From the NCBI GenBank assembly GCA_002914805.1, contig JXTB01000322.1, forward strand, positions 209,011 through 273,010: a stretch of DNA of 64,000 bases. Direction: 5' to 3'. The DNA is from Parasponia andersonii (taxonomy: Eukaryota > Streptophyta > Magnoliopsida > Rosales > Cannabaceae). The notes under the pieces are model-generated. The model saw only the letters and a program-made list of their open reading frames with translations. It made no database searches and was not told where the DNA came from. A program made the position numbers and the translations under genes. This document shows, piece by piece, positions 1 through 35,711 of the stretch (its first letter is position 1; every line of letters starts with the position of its first letter).

Positions 1-761
1 TTAGAGCCAATCCTCTAATCTCAAATAAAGCGTAAACTAAGTAATCTAACATATATTTTGTAGTTGAAGTTAGTCTGAACTTCCACATTAGAGGAGGAAC
101 TAGTTACAGTTTTTCTTGAAAAGTTTTTTGTTTGGTTATCTTAGGTAGCTCAAATTTTAATCTCAATTAACCTGACTAATTATATCGAGTGGCTTTGACA
201 AATATCAAATTTAAATAAGAAAGATATATTTTTTTATATTAATATGAAAGTGATATTTCTAATAATTTTTTAAAGAATGATATTCTTATAAATAAACTTG
301 GATTTTTCAAAATTTTTTTTACAAAATTTCAGTCCAAATACCAAAAATTGAAAAATCGCAGATGGATTGAATATTTGAAAAATCTGGATTGACTTATAAA
401 ATATCACTTTTGTAAAAGCTATTTTAGAAAAATAATATTTTACCTACATATTTATAAAAATACCACTTTTACTTGAAAATCAGTATTTTTTTAACAGTAA
501 TCTAGGTAATTAGTTAGGTTACTTAGAGTTATCAATCTAGTTAGTTGAGGTGAAGAAACTTAATTAGTCAATTCAAGTATCTAATCAATTAATAAAAATA
601 GGATTTTATAAATGCTTTTAAAAGTGTTATTATTCTAATAAAAATTTGATATTTTTTTTAAAAAAATTCAAAATCCAGGATTTTTTAATTTTTTTGAGAG
701 ATTACTATAAAAATAAAATTTCCTAAAAAAAATCTAGGATTTTCAATTTTTGTAAGAACCC
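1..761. other. AT-rich intergenic DNA, no gene seen
   Basis: This stretch is very AT-rich and full of short A and T runs. I saw no open reading frame with family resemblance, no tRNA and no clear terminal repeats. It lies upstream of the MITE that precedes SEC6. Confidence 0.6.
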
Positions 762-1210
762 AAGTTAATTGAGAAAAGTTTATAAATACTTATTTTCGTA
801 ACTACCCATTTTTTATTTTCATTTCATAAATACTCGTTTTTATACTATTTTTAGAGAAATATAGAACACCACTGTTTACACATGAAATATATATCACACT
901 ATACATTTTATGCATAAATATATACTGTGGTCTATATTTTATGAATAAAAATTATACTAAAAATTGACACATATTTTTAAAATATATACTATAGGTCAAA
1001 TTTATAATGAAAAATATAAATCGTGGTAAAAGTTTATATTGTAAATATATACTGTTTATATTTTACATAAGAAATATGTACCTCACAAATAAAATTTACA
1101 TTGTAAATGTGGACCATAAAAATAGGTATTGTGAAAGAATAATTAAAAACGAGTATTTATGAAAATAAGTTTTAAAAACGGATATTGGGCGTAAATTTCT
1201 GAAGTCGATT
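762..1210. mobile_element. MITE, Mutator-like (family 1, copy 1), upstream of SEC6
   Basis: The element body is about 771-1201. The two ends are imperfect inverted repeats: the left end reads into CATAAATACTCGTTTTTA, and the reverse complement of the right end reaches the same string. The flanks are a near-match 9-bp duplication, AAGTTAATT (762-770) and AAGTCGATT (1202-1210), agreeing at 7 of 9. Nine-base duplications are typical of Mutator-like elements. It has no coding capacity. A sister copy lies at 37402-37815. The right edge is about 260 bp from the SEC6 start codon, so the element is in the promoter region. The class is inferred from duplication length and inverted ends only. Confidence 0.65.
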
Positions 1211-1463
1211 TGGTCCAAATGACTTTGCTTTCTTTCCGGTTCTGGATCCAAACGCGGGCCCACTAGACTTTTCAGCTTTGGACAAAGCCCAAAGTCCATC
1301 ATCAATCAAGGCAATTGCGCGTTCTAAGAAAACAGTTAGATCTCTCCTTCATTTTCTTCTTTTGCTTTTTCTTTTTCTTCCTCGTTCCACCATTTCCATT
1401 TTCGTCGTCTTCGATTTCTCTGTAAATTCACACAATTGCTTTCTCTTCTTCAGCTTCCTGAAG
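1211..1463 (+). promoter_or_regulatory. SEC6 proximal promoter and 5' UTR
   Basis: This is the interval between the MITE and the SEC6 start codon. From about 1340 it becomes rich in pyrimidines (runs of TTC, TTT and CTT), a common look for plant 5' UTRs. No convincing TATA box was found in the expected place, as is usual for housekeeping genes. The transcription start cannot be fixed from sequence alone. Confidence 0.4.
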
Positions 1464-26899
<25,436 letters not shown>

Positions 26900-27090
26900 T
26901 TCGAGCAATAATGTCGATGGTTCTCCAACTAGAAAGATCGTCAAATGTTTTTGTCATGAAAATTAAGGTTCCTATTCATTTGTTATAATGTAATGAAGTG
27001 TGTTCTTTTTTAGGCCAAACCATTGTTCTCTTCATTGGTTTGTACATCAAATTTACTATATGAGAAAGACACCCTTGTATGGTTTATTTT
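26900..27090 (+). other. SEC6 3' UTR
   Basis: This AT-rich stretch follows the SEC6 stop. It holds A-rich signals such as AATGTAATGAAGTG near 26990-27003 but no perfect AATAAA. The end point is a guess. Confidence 0.35.
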
Positions 27091-27438
27091 GTAAATCAGA
27101 TAGGTGTTTATAGGGTTTCTTTAAAATTTGGTTTTGATCAATGTCTTCAGTATTTCTGCATTCCCCTCAAGCAATGAAATATACCCGAGGATGTCCTACA
27201 ACAAGCTTTAAACAACGTAATCAACCGTGCAGCCATTCATTGACAGCACTGAAGTGAACACGTCCTGAATAATTTCCAATTAAGGTAATTGTGTTGAATT
27301 GATTAACCAATCCTGTTCGGCAAGTACCACTCAACTTGATTTAATTTTCGATAAAGCTCCAAATCGACCTTCTAATGAAAATGTGAAGTTTTTCTCCTTG
27401 AAAGCGGTGAGAACACACAAAGAATTACTTAGAAAAAT

Positions 27439-28331
27439 TTAGGGATTGTTTAACATGGTACCTAAAAAATATTTTTTTATTTTTAAAAACAAAAAATAGT
27501 TCTATGAGAATAAATAAAGAAGTTTGGCATTGTTCTTTGAGAATAATTTTTCAAAACAGAGTTTAAAAAAACAAAAAATTCAGAGAACAATAAAATGTTA
27601 TTTTCAATGTATTTTCTTAACTTTTTATTTTTCTAAAAAAAATAATTTCATATGATTTTTTTTTTCCATCATTTTCTCCCTCATAACTTTCTCTATGCTT
27701 ACTATTTTTCATCCTCACTTTCTCTCCATTCTCATTTTTTCTCACGTCATTTTCTCTTATCACTTTTTTTCTCCTCATTCTCTCATTATTTTCTCTCATC
27801 TTATTTTTTCCATCACTTTCTCTCTCATTATTTTTTATCTCTTTATTTTTTTTTAATCACATTATATCTCTTTATTCTCTATTGCTATTTTATTTTTTAT
27901 AATTTTTTTTATCTTTATTTTTTATCTCTGTGCATTCTTATTATTTTCTCTCTCTTGTGTGTTTTCATTAGCTTTTTTTTTCTTCTGTCTTTCTCAACAC
28001 TTTTTATTTCTCTATTCTCCCTTATCACTTTTTCACTTTTTCTCTTATTATTATCTTTCATTACCTCTTCTCTTGTGACTTTCTTTCTTCTCATTCTTTT
28101 ACTTGAATTTATCTCTAGTTAATATCTTGACTTTTTCTTTCTAAATATTTTTTTATAATATAAATATGATTTTTTATATTCATATAATTTTTTTACCTAA
28201 AAAATGTTTCTAGAAAATATTTTCCAAACACCTATTGTTTTCTGAAAACATTAAAAAATAGTTTTTGTTCTCATTTTTGAAAACAAAACTCTAAAAACAG
28301 AAAACAAAAAACAATGCCAAACAAGCCCTTA
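27439..28331. mobile_element. Tourist-like MITE (PIF/Harbinger type), pyrimidine-rich core
   Basis: The body 27442-28328 (887 bp) starts GGGATTGTTTAACAT; the reverse complement of its end is GGGCTTGTTTGGCAT (12 of 15 match). TTA lies immediately outside both ends (27439-27441 and 28329-28331), the 3-bp duplication used by PIF/Harbinger and Tourist elements. The inner inverted repeats continue with TTTTTGTTTTC-like text. About 27650-28135 is almost pure C and T, a degenerate run of TTTCTCTCATTATTTT-like units. The long Phe/Leu/Ser reading frame through it is low complexity and not a gene. Confidence 0.65.
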
Positions 28332-28952
28332 ATTTCCCAAATACAAATGGCTATAGAAATATCTCTAATGAAGTAGCCAAAATAAAAACTGTTCTCCACA
28401 AATCCTTCTACACAAGAAGTCTTCATACAGAGAAACATGTGTTTAGTCACCACCAACCTGCAAATCAACAATTAAAAGTGATTGTAACTAACTAGAAATC
28501 ATTCCTAATCCATCCACATGTTTTTCCTATCAGGAAAAATTGATCTGCCAATAAATTTTGGATTGTCCAAGGATCTCAAAATGACTCCAATGGAAAAGCC
28601 GCAACACCCCAATGTTTCAATATCAATTAATTCAACGAGTTTGAAAGAAAACTCAAGTCTAATTTGTAATTACTCTTAGCAATAGTTAAAAAGGAGTTTT
28701 TGCATGAAGCTATAACTATTTTGAGCTTGGTCTTTCTTCTCTTGAGTGGGAGATTACTATGGGATTGATTGAAATTGCGCCTACCAAGGGGAAGCTTCTT
28801 AACAGTCATGCTAAGTATCCTTTGACCTTGCTCTGTTTTATGAATCCCGTCTTTATCTCTGTTTGGACACTGGTGTTCTTTCCTTTGAGTTCCATGTTGT
28901 TTAAGTTTGTTGTTAATATTTTTTTCCATAAGGAAATGCCAAAGGGGAAGAT
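28332..28952. other. Intergenic, nothing clearly recognised
   Basis: No protein similarity was seen. The last part (to 28952) ends in AAAGGGGAAGAT, which fits a purine-rich primer site of an LTR element starting at 28953. Confidence 0.4.
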
Positions 28953-30056
28953 TGTTAGGTTTTATTTTTGGCATAATATGTCAAAATTGGTGTTTAGTTT
29001 TAACTGTCCTTGATCATGCTTTTAAATCAAAGTATCTATAAGAAAACAAAGCAAATACGGTCTGAATCTTCATTGTCATGCCAAGCTATAAGATGGTCTT
29101 GACATTGTTTGTTTCTATGAACGTTTGTCTTCACAGGCTATGAGAATGTTTTGCCATTTCTGCATCAGACTTTTGCTAAAAACAAAATATCATTTTGCTG
29201 ATCTGGAGTTGCGAAAATTGCAAAATATACGAGATATTCTCCCTGCGGACCTAAGAAGAGCACATAAATACAATGTATGATCATTTTGCTTCTTTAACCC
29301 CTTTGGAAACATTGAACTTATGTTTTTAGGCTTGTTAGTTTATCATTTTGTATGATCTTCATCAAAGAAATTCTTCCTTTATAAGAATTTCTTTTTGTTT
29401 TTAACATGCTTTCTTGAAGTGTGGTTTTCAAAGATCATTGAGCCGACTCTTGGAATTACTTAAGTGAAGTTTATCGGAGCGGAGGAATCTTAACATCCTC
29501 AAGTTGGTAGGATACAAATTACTCAAGCTTGAAGGGAGCTCAAGCACACTTGGTTGCAAGAGGGATCAAAGGGATTTCTACAGTAACTGCTGCCAAAAGG
29601 AGCACTTGAGCTTGATTGAAGAGAGTTCAACAAGCATTCCACCTGCAGGAGCGAGCTGGTGTTTAAAAGCATTTTTCATGCAAGGAGCGGAAATAGTTTC
29701 AGACGGCAATAGATGGGAGTTCTAGAATTCATTGTTTAAGACCTTAGTTGTATTTCTATTTTCCTCTTGGTGAAATTTACCTTTTGGACTTAGCTCCGTG
29801 GATGTAGACAATGCTTGTTGAATCATGTGATTTTTTGTGATTCCTTTTTAACTTTTTTTTTTTACTAAATCTAATTATTTGAATGAACTAAGCTCAAAAA
29901 ACGGTAAAATTCATTAAAATCAATCCAACAATCTCAACTTGTTTGGTATAGGCAACACTAGCCTTTTCGTCTCTTTGATTTTGATGGATAATCTTGTATT
30001 CCCAGTAAATGCAATTAATAAACTGCATTAATTTTATTCTTTTTGCACACAATACT
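28953..30056 (+). mobile_element. Decayed LTR, copia (SIRE-like) remnant
   Basis: AAAGGGGAAGAT is followed by TGTTAGG, the usual junction of purine tract and LTR start in copia elements. Text further on (CTTAGCTCCGTGGATGTAGAC, then repeated GTGATT) resembles the R/U5 part of long SIRE-type LTRs. The right boundary is a guess. It is a fossil piece; no coding domains are attached. Confidence 0.45.
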
Positions 30057-30672
30057 TTTTTGAAGTGGTCAAATCAGGTTTAAATCTCTCAAAATTCTGA
30101 AAAAACACTTCCTAAAACTTTCCAAACGACGTAACAATTTTTAACTCCATATCGAAACATTTCTGCGTTCTAACCCCTTTTCTAAATAAATTAAAAATTA
30201 TAATAATGCTTGATTAGGTGTAGAGTAATAATTATATATTTTCATTGGACACATCTTAGTAAGGGTCTTTCGGCATTTCAAGTGAATTTTCCATAATTTG
30301 GGCCCTTCGAGGAGATTTGGTGTGGAAAGTCATATTCTAAGATGTAATTGTAATTACTAAGAGTACAAGATTATTCGTGGAATGTACTTAATGTTGAAGG
30401 GTGATTAATATAATCTTTTCCATATAGAAATTTTAGCGATATATATAAATTTGTAGGTACATAAATATAATAGATTCTTCACAAATTACTTGCAGGAACT
30501 TGCCCATATATATTTATACACGTGACTACTACATTTTTTTTTTAAAAGGAAAATAAACACTACAAATTACAAGAGGGTTGGGGAGATTGAATAGTGTAAA
30601 TACACAGAAAATGTCGCTAGCTCGAAAGTACGTTGTTGGGCTAAAACATGAAAGGAGGAGATCTGAGAAGAC

Positions 30673-31234
30673 TTAAAAATGCTGACCACCACCTCCTCTG
30701 ACTAGGCCCGATTTTGGAGCATTTCTTGTAGAAATAACAATCTGATCCTTCATATTAAAAAAAAGAAGACAATAATTAAATTGAAATAGCAAGAAATATT
30801 TATATTTTCTTGCACAAAATTGATGCAACAATTATTTGGATCATATATATTTTAAAACAAAGACCTCAACGTTGAAACTGGACATCCAGAGCAATCTTAG
30901 CATCAGTACTTGGTAGAAAAAAGTCGGTTTGAGAAATTGGTGTTCTTTTTCAATATATTACTCGTTTGGATACACACAAAAACATGTGTATGTACATATA
31001 AATACATATATAATATAAAGTATGTATATATATATAGAGAGAGAGATCGAGATATTTTACAGGGTCTTCTGTATTAGAATACGCATGACCAGGCGGATAA
31101 GCCTGATCAGAAGTTGCAGCTTGATCGTCATGAGTTTTATGGCTCTCAATACCCAAACATATGAAGAAGGCCTTAAGGGCTTCTTCAAGAAAATAGAATG
31201 GATTTGAAGGACTCAAACTACTTGAGGACTCCAT
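30673..31234 (-). CDS. PROPEP-like precursor of a plant elicitor peptide, one Pep
   Basis: Two exons on the minus strand: 31234-31061 (58 codons) and 30741-30673 (22 codons plus TAA), phase 0, giving 80 aa. Donor CCT|GTAAAA; acceptor GATCAG|ATT (GAAG|GAT, 6 nt upstream, is also in frame). PROPEPs are small cytosolic proteins whose C-terminus is released on damage and bound by PEPR receptor kinases. Two parts support the call. An N-terminal amphipathic stretch, NPFYFLEEALKAFFICLGI (residues 11-29), parallels the CLDQTLRAILKCLGL stretch of AtPROPEP1. The C-terminus is basic and Gly-rich, KSGLVRGGGGQHF, like the family ending GxxGxxN or GGQHN. The last residue is Phe, not the usual Asn. No signal peptide is seen, as in most PROPEPs. 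Exon 1 resembles that of the 54.5-kb gene. The family is inferred from motif and gene structure, since such short proteins give weak matches. Confidence 0.75.
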
Positions 31235-31311
31235 TTTCGAGATATTGTGCGCACAATATTTTTATTTTTTTAGATGAATGTATGCACAATTATAACAGCT
31301 CAATAATCACC

Positions 31312-31402
31312 TATATATGCACATAAATCTATAAGCTAGCTCACTGCTTTCTTCATTTTGACCATTATGAAATGGACAAAACTACCCTCCCTTCTATTGA
31401 CT
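31312..31402 (-). promoter_or_regulatory. Putative promoter of the 31-kb PROPEP-like gene: TATA box and two W-boxes
   Basis: TATATA at 31312-31317 lies about 80 bp upstream of the start codon, a fair TATA-box position. TTGACC (31358-31363) and TTGACT (31397-31402), both W-box cores for WRKY factors, lie about 125 and 165 bp upstream. WRKY control of PROPEP genes is known in Arabidopsis. Use of these sites here is inference. Confidence 0.4.
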
Positions 31403-31678
31403 TCTGAAAATCTTGTACATACTCAAGGAACTATACACTTTCCATAATAAGTGGGCCATTCATAAAGTAGCATTGATCACATTTGTGGGAATAAAAGAAA
31501 TCTAGACTATATCTATTGCAAAAGATTGTGCTAATTTAATTTTTTAAATAAAAAAAATAGGATAAATTTATGGTAGATATATAATACCAATAGAGCTAAA
31601 TTTAACGAGGGACAATACAACAGCCAACATACATGTGCACACCGGAAGTTTATTAAGAATTGAGGAACAAAGCAATTT

Positions 31679-31714
31679 NNNNNNNNNNNNNNNNNNNNNN
31701 NNNNNNNNNNNNNN
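31679..31714. other. Assembly gap (36 N)
   Basis: A run of N. Any reading frame drawn across it is artificial. Confidence 1.
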
Positions 31715-33399
31715 CTTGCTCCATTTTTTTAAATCTAATCCTAAAAAAATTAACGATTTACACACTAAGCATAGCAATTATATCAAAACAACTGATTAAT
31801 GGATTTTATGTATGATGGACCTATTTATTCATCTTTTTATTTGGAAAAAAAAAAAAGAATAAAAGAATAAAAAAAAGTTCCGATCTCTCTGGGGGAAGAG
31901 GAAGAGGATGGTTAAGATGTATGATAAACATTTTATTTTAAGGATGCCCGGGAGCAATTCCTAGCTTAATTGAGGGGGGAAAAAAAAGTTGGAACTCATC
32001 TTCTATTTTCATTATATATTTTAATTTTTACAATATTTGTGGGCCTCTTGTCTTACTTTTTTTCTTCCCCTCTTTTCTCAAATAATTTCTGTGCACAAGA
32101 TTTGATTCAATGGTTTGAAAAAAAAAAAAATTCTAAGGACACATCCAAAAAAAGGGGTTTGAATTCCCCTAAAATACATTACATGTCAAAAGATTATATT
32201 AATTAATGCAATATTACGGATTTTTTTTTTAACACAAACATTAAAATATGACAATAGCATCCTCAGACATATTGCATTAGAGGTGCTTAAATGTGTTTCT
32301 CGTTTGAAAGAGCAATATGTACAGCTACGGAAATGGTGGCTACCAAGAGCACCAAATAACACTAGACAAAATGGAGTCATAGACCACTATGATCAGCTTT
32401 TCAAAAATAAAATAAAGTAGTAATATGGACCAGAATAGATAGTGATACATCTCTTCAAATGATAGAGATGAACATTGGCGTTAAAATTTGCAACATATTT
32501 ATAAAGAGAAAGTTAAATTAACATTCCCTGATTTACGTCAAAATTTTAGTTATAATTCTCACTTAATTGGGCTAAAAATATTTTATGTCAACACTTCATA
32601 AAATATTTTTTAAAAAATAATGTAAAATATTCACTCTAGTAGTCAAATCTGACAAAATTTTTAATTTGACAAATGAAGTTTTTATTAATGATGAATTGTT
32701 TCTGTTAAAACAACAACTTTAGTCTAAATTAAAAGAATTATAACATGGCTCAAACGTGATTTTTTTTTTTTAACTTTTTGGTCTTTTTACAAATCAAGAT
32801 CATGTTCGTGTACTTGCAAATAGTTTTGTTTAAAAGGAAGTATCATTATAATGTTGGTACAAATTATAAGCTTTCAAGTCACTTTTTTATACCAGTTCTG
32901 AAGTAACTGTTCGATGCTTGGTAAAAATCCCTAGAAAAGTCGTTTTCAGTTCATCCCTGACTGGGACGCGACGACCCGTTCTCGCCGCGGGAGCACCTAA
33001 CTTTTTCTTCCGTTTAATACAATGGCATGTTATTTTGTTTTCTTGTTCTTTTTTATTGGAAATGTGGCATGTTATTGGCTAACTAACATATCAATTTTTA
33101 AAATCAAGTAAGAATTGTTTCACTCATAAATTACGTGTCCAAGTTGCTGCATAGATTAATTCAAAAAAATAAATTTCAAAATAGATGTTAAAATTAATTA
33201 TTCTTCTTCTTTGAAAAAGGGTGGTAAAAAATCGAGGCAACTAATTATTAGTTCCATTTGCATTTGCATACATATGAGGTTATATGTGGCCATTTAAGTA
33301 ATGAGGAGAGCAACTAGACAAATATAGGTTTTATATTTTAATCTAATTAAAAATCAAAAGAAAGTTACACTAAAAAAGTTCGGCAATTATTGATGGCTA
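31715..33399. other. Intergenic, no gene seen
   Basis: AT-rich, with many A and T runs. The only odd part is a short GC-rich island at about 32955-32999 (see findings). No coding similarity was recognised. Confidence 0.55.
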
Positions 33400-33756
33400 G
33401 GTGATTAGTCCGAACCAATATCGTATGACTTTTTTATAATTTTGACATAAGTCGTTTGGGATGTATAAAATTATATTTCTATATTTTAAATTTCAGTAAA
33501 ATTATGCAGTATATAAATTGATTAACAAATTTTTCACTAAATACGAAATCAGAAATAAAAATATTTTATTTTTGCTAACTAATACAAAAACTCTATTGCA
33601 AATAAATTAAAACAATTAGCAAAAATTACATAATTTGTACACAGAAAGTACAAATTTATAAAAATTTGAAATGTGAGGAAATAAATTTACACAAATAAAA
33701 ATATATAATTAAAATTGCAGAAAAATCATACTTTGTAAATTATTTTCAGTTATCCC
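33400..33756. mobile_element. Long-TIR MITE (family 2, copy 1)
   Basis: The left end (GGTGATTAG ... CGTATGACTTTTTTATAATTTT) pairs with the reverse complement of the right end (GGGATAACT ... AGTATGATTTTTCTGCAATTTT). Internal text such as GTATAAAATTATA and AAATTTTTCACTAAATAC reappears in opposite orientation in the 35.1-kb copy. It is non-coding, and no clean target duplication was found for this copy. Confidence 0.55.
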
Positions 33757-33782
33757 TAATAAATCATCTCATAACTTCTTGT

Positions 33783-34920
33783 TAACAGAGAAAGGGCTTA
33801 TAGAGTTAATAATAATAATAATAATAACTCATCTATTAATATATCAAATGTTTCTTATTATCTAAATAAGTCTGATAAAAATATACACACGTGAATGAGA
33901 GGCAAGGATTAAGGTGTCCTAGTCTTTTACTACCAAGAGCGAATAAAACCAGAATTCAAGAAACACGCATACTTATAATGCTTCACTCTCAACAATGAAA
34001 GCTACGTTTTCATCACTATAGATTTTCATTATGATGAAAAATTGCAGATTTCGTTAGGATGAAAAATAAATATTACTAAAAAATCTCGTATCACGCCTCT
34101 CTCACACTCTGCGAATTATCTTTAATCTTACTTACTTAAACTCTATATCCTAATACCTTTATATAGAGGAAAAAATTAAGGCAACTGAAATACATATGAA
34201 ATTATATTACCCCTAATTAATATGCCCTTATGAATAAAATTTCCTTAAAGACTCGGCCGCCCATGGGGGGGTTTACTATCCTCTTTCCAACCCCTACATC
34301 GGCCTTACGAGAAAATTAATCTACATATACATAGTGTACAATATTTCATCTTAGCAATTTTCGTTTGTATAATTAGGCTTACACATCTAATAATCTCGCA
34401 CTTGAAAACTAGTCTATCAATGTCATCCTACAATTACAACACTCCTTAATCCTCAGAGTCCAATTGGAGTTGCGTACAACTTCAGTTTCTAGATTGTTAT
34501 AATCTTTGATAACATATCAACCAGATTCTAATTTCTTTGGATCTTTTCAAGCGCTAACATTCTATATTCCAAAGTTGATTTAAAAAGTAATATCAAACAT
34601 ATATATATTGTGTTATGGTATGATAAATAGGATTTTTCGCTAAGTAAATAGTACTCTAAATGTCATAATACAACATTATATTCTATGCTTGTGACCTAAT
34701 TCCTCCAAGAAAAATGGCAACCATAGTATCTCCTTACTAGCTTCATTCAAGGCAACTTACTCTGCCTATATAGTGGATAGTACAACTATCTTTTACAACT
34801 TTGAAAACCCTACTAATATTATGCCACTAAATGTGTAGATATAACCAGAAGTGCTCTTCCTAGTCAAATTCAAATGCTTTGACTACACCATGATCTAACT
34901 CATCCTCGCTATAGCTTTTG
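33783..34920 (-). mobile_element. Decayed Ty1/copia 3' fragment
   Basis: On the minus strand, about 34790-34650 reads as copia RNase H (VALNEASKEILWLPFFLEEL, then GHKHRI). Downstream, CAAGTGCGAGAT near 34400 looks like the purine tract, and the text to about 33783 would be the 3' LTR. It is broken, with the 5' parts absent. An AAT microsatellite lies near 33810-33830. Confidence 0.5.
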
Positions 34921-35094
34921 TGATGTTATATGTTTTTCAATTTCTAGTTGTGATAGGGTTTAAGAGTACTATTAGGCTTTTACGAGATCGGGTGACAAAT
35001 GGTTTAGTCTCATTGGTAGGAGTGTGAGAAGTTGAAATAAGAGGGATGGATAGATTAGTGGATGCATATATTAGGTACATATTTTACTTGTATT

Positions 35095-35489
35095 TTTATT
35101 TGGTGGGTTAAATGCCCAAAAAAAAAAAACCTTGAAATATGACCTTTTTGCAATTTTGATCGTCTTTTGATTTGTATAAAATTATACTTTTACATATGAA
35201 ATACTATCAAATTTGTATTTTTTGTGTACAAATAGGTAGTTTGTGCTAATTATTTTAAGTTATTTTCAATAGATTTTTTTTGTTTTTCAAAAAAATAAAA
35301 TATCAATATCTTCAATTCAAATTTTGTATTTAGTGAGAAATTTTTCTGTTAATTTATATACATAGGGTAGACATTTATAGTAATTTTAAATATTAAGATA
35401 TAATTTTACACAAGCTAAAAACATAGCTAAATTTACAAAAAAATCATACTTTATAGTTTGTAGTATCTTTACGGTTAACCTTTATTTAA
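35095..35489. mobile_element. Long-TIR MITE (family 2, copy 2), Mutator-like duplication
   Basis: The body is about 35104-35480 (377 bp) with ends near GGTTAA...TTAACC and inverted repeats of about 85 bp (TATGACCTTTTTGCAATTTT on the left; TATGATTTTTTTGTAAATTT reversed from the right). The flanks are TTTATTTGG (35095-35103) and TTTATTTAA (35481-35489), 7 of 9 matching, which fits a 9-bp duplication. It is the inverted sister of 33400-33756. Confidence 0.6.
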
Positions 35490-35541
35490 TGTAAGAGGTT
35501 ATTAAAGAGAATAGAAAAGCATGCAAATTAGAAATCACTAT

Positions 35542-35711
35542 AATGTCACATTCTTTTTTTTAAAAAAAAAAAAGTGGGACTTAACTAATGACCACCATTT
35601 ACTACAAATTTAAAAAAAAAATAACACACATACACTTTACCAAGGTTTGAACCCTTGACCTTTCCAAACTCATATACATATCCCTCAAGTTTTACATCAA
35701 TGCCACATTCT
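35542..35711 (-). mobile_element. tRNA-derived SINE (family S, copy 1)
   Basis: The body is 35555-35698. On the minus strand the B-box-like GGTCAAGGGTTCAAACC is followed by TTGGTAAAGTGTATGTGTG and a T-rich then A-rich end. The flanks are AATGTCACATTCT (35542-35554) and AATGCCACATTCT (35699-35711), a 13-bp duplication with one mismatch. It shares its 3' part with the copies at 48.2 and 58.4 kb. Confidence 0.75.

Noticed and set aside
27652-28122. 156-codon plus-strand frame rich in Phe, Leu and Ser
   Set aside because: It is a translation of the pyrimidine-rich core of a MITE. The residues follow TTC/TCT/CTT repeats and there is no domain.
28627-28974. 115-codon Lys/Asn-rich minus-strand frame
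   Set aside because: No family resemblance; it overlaps a probable purine tract and LTR start.
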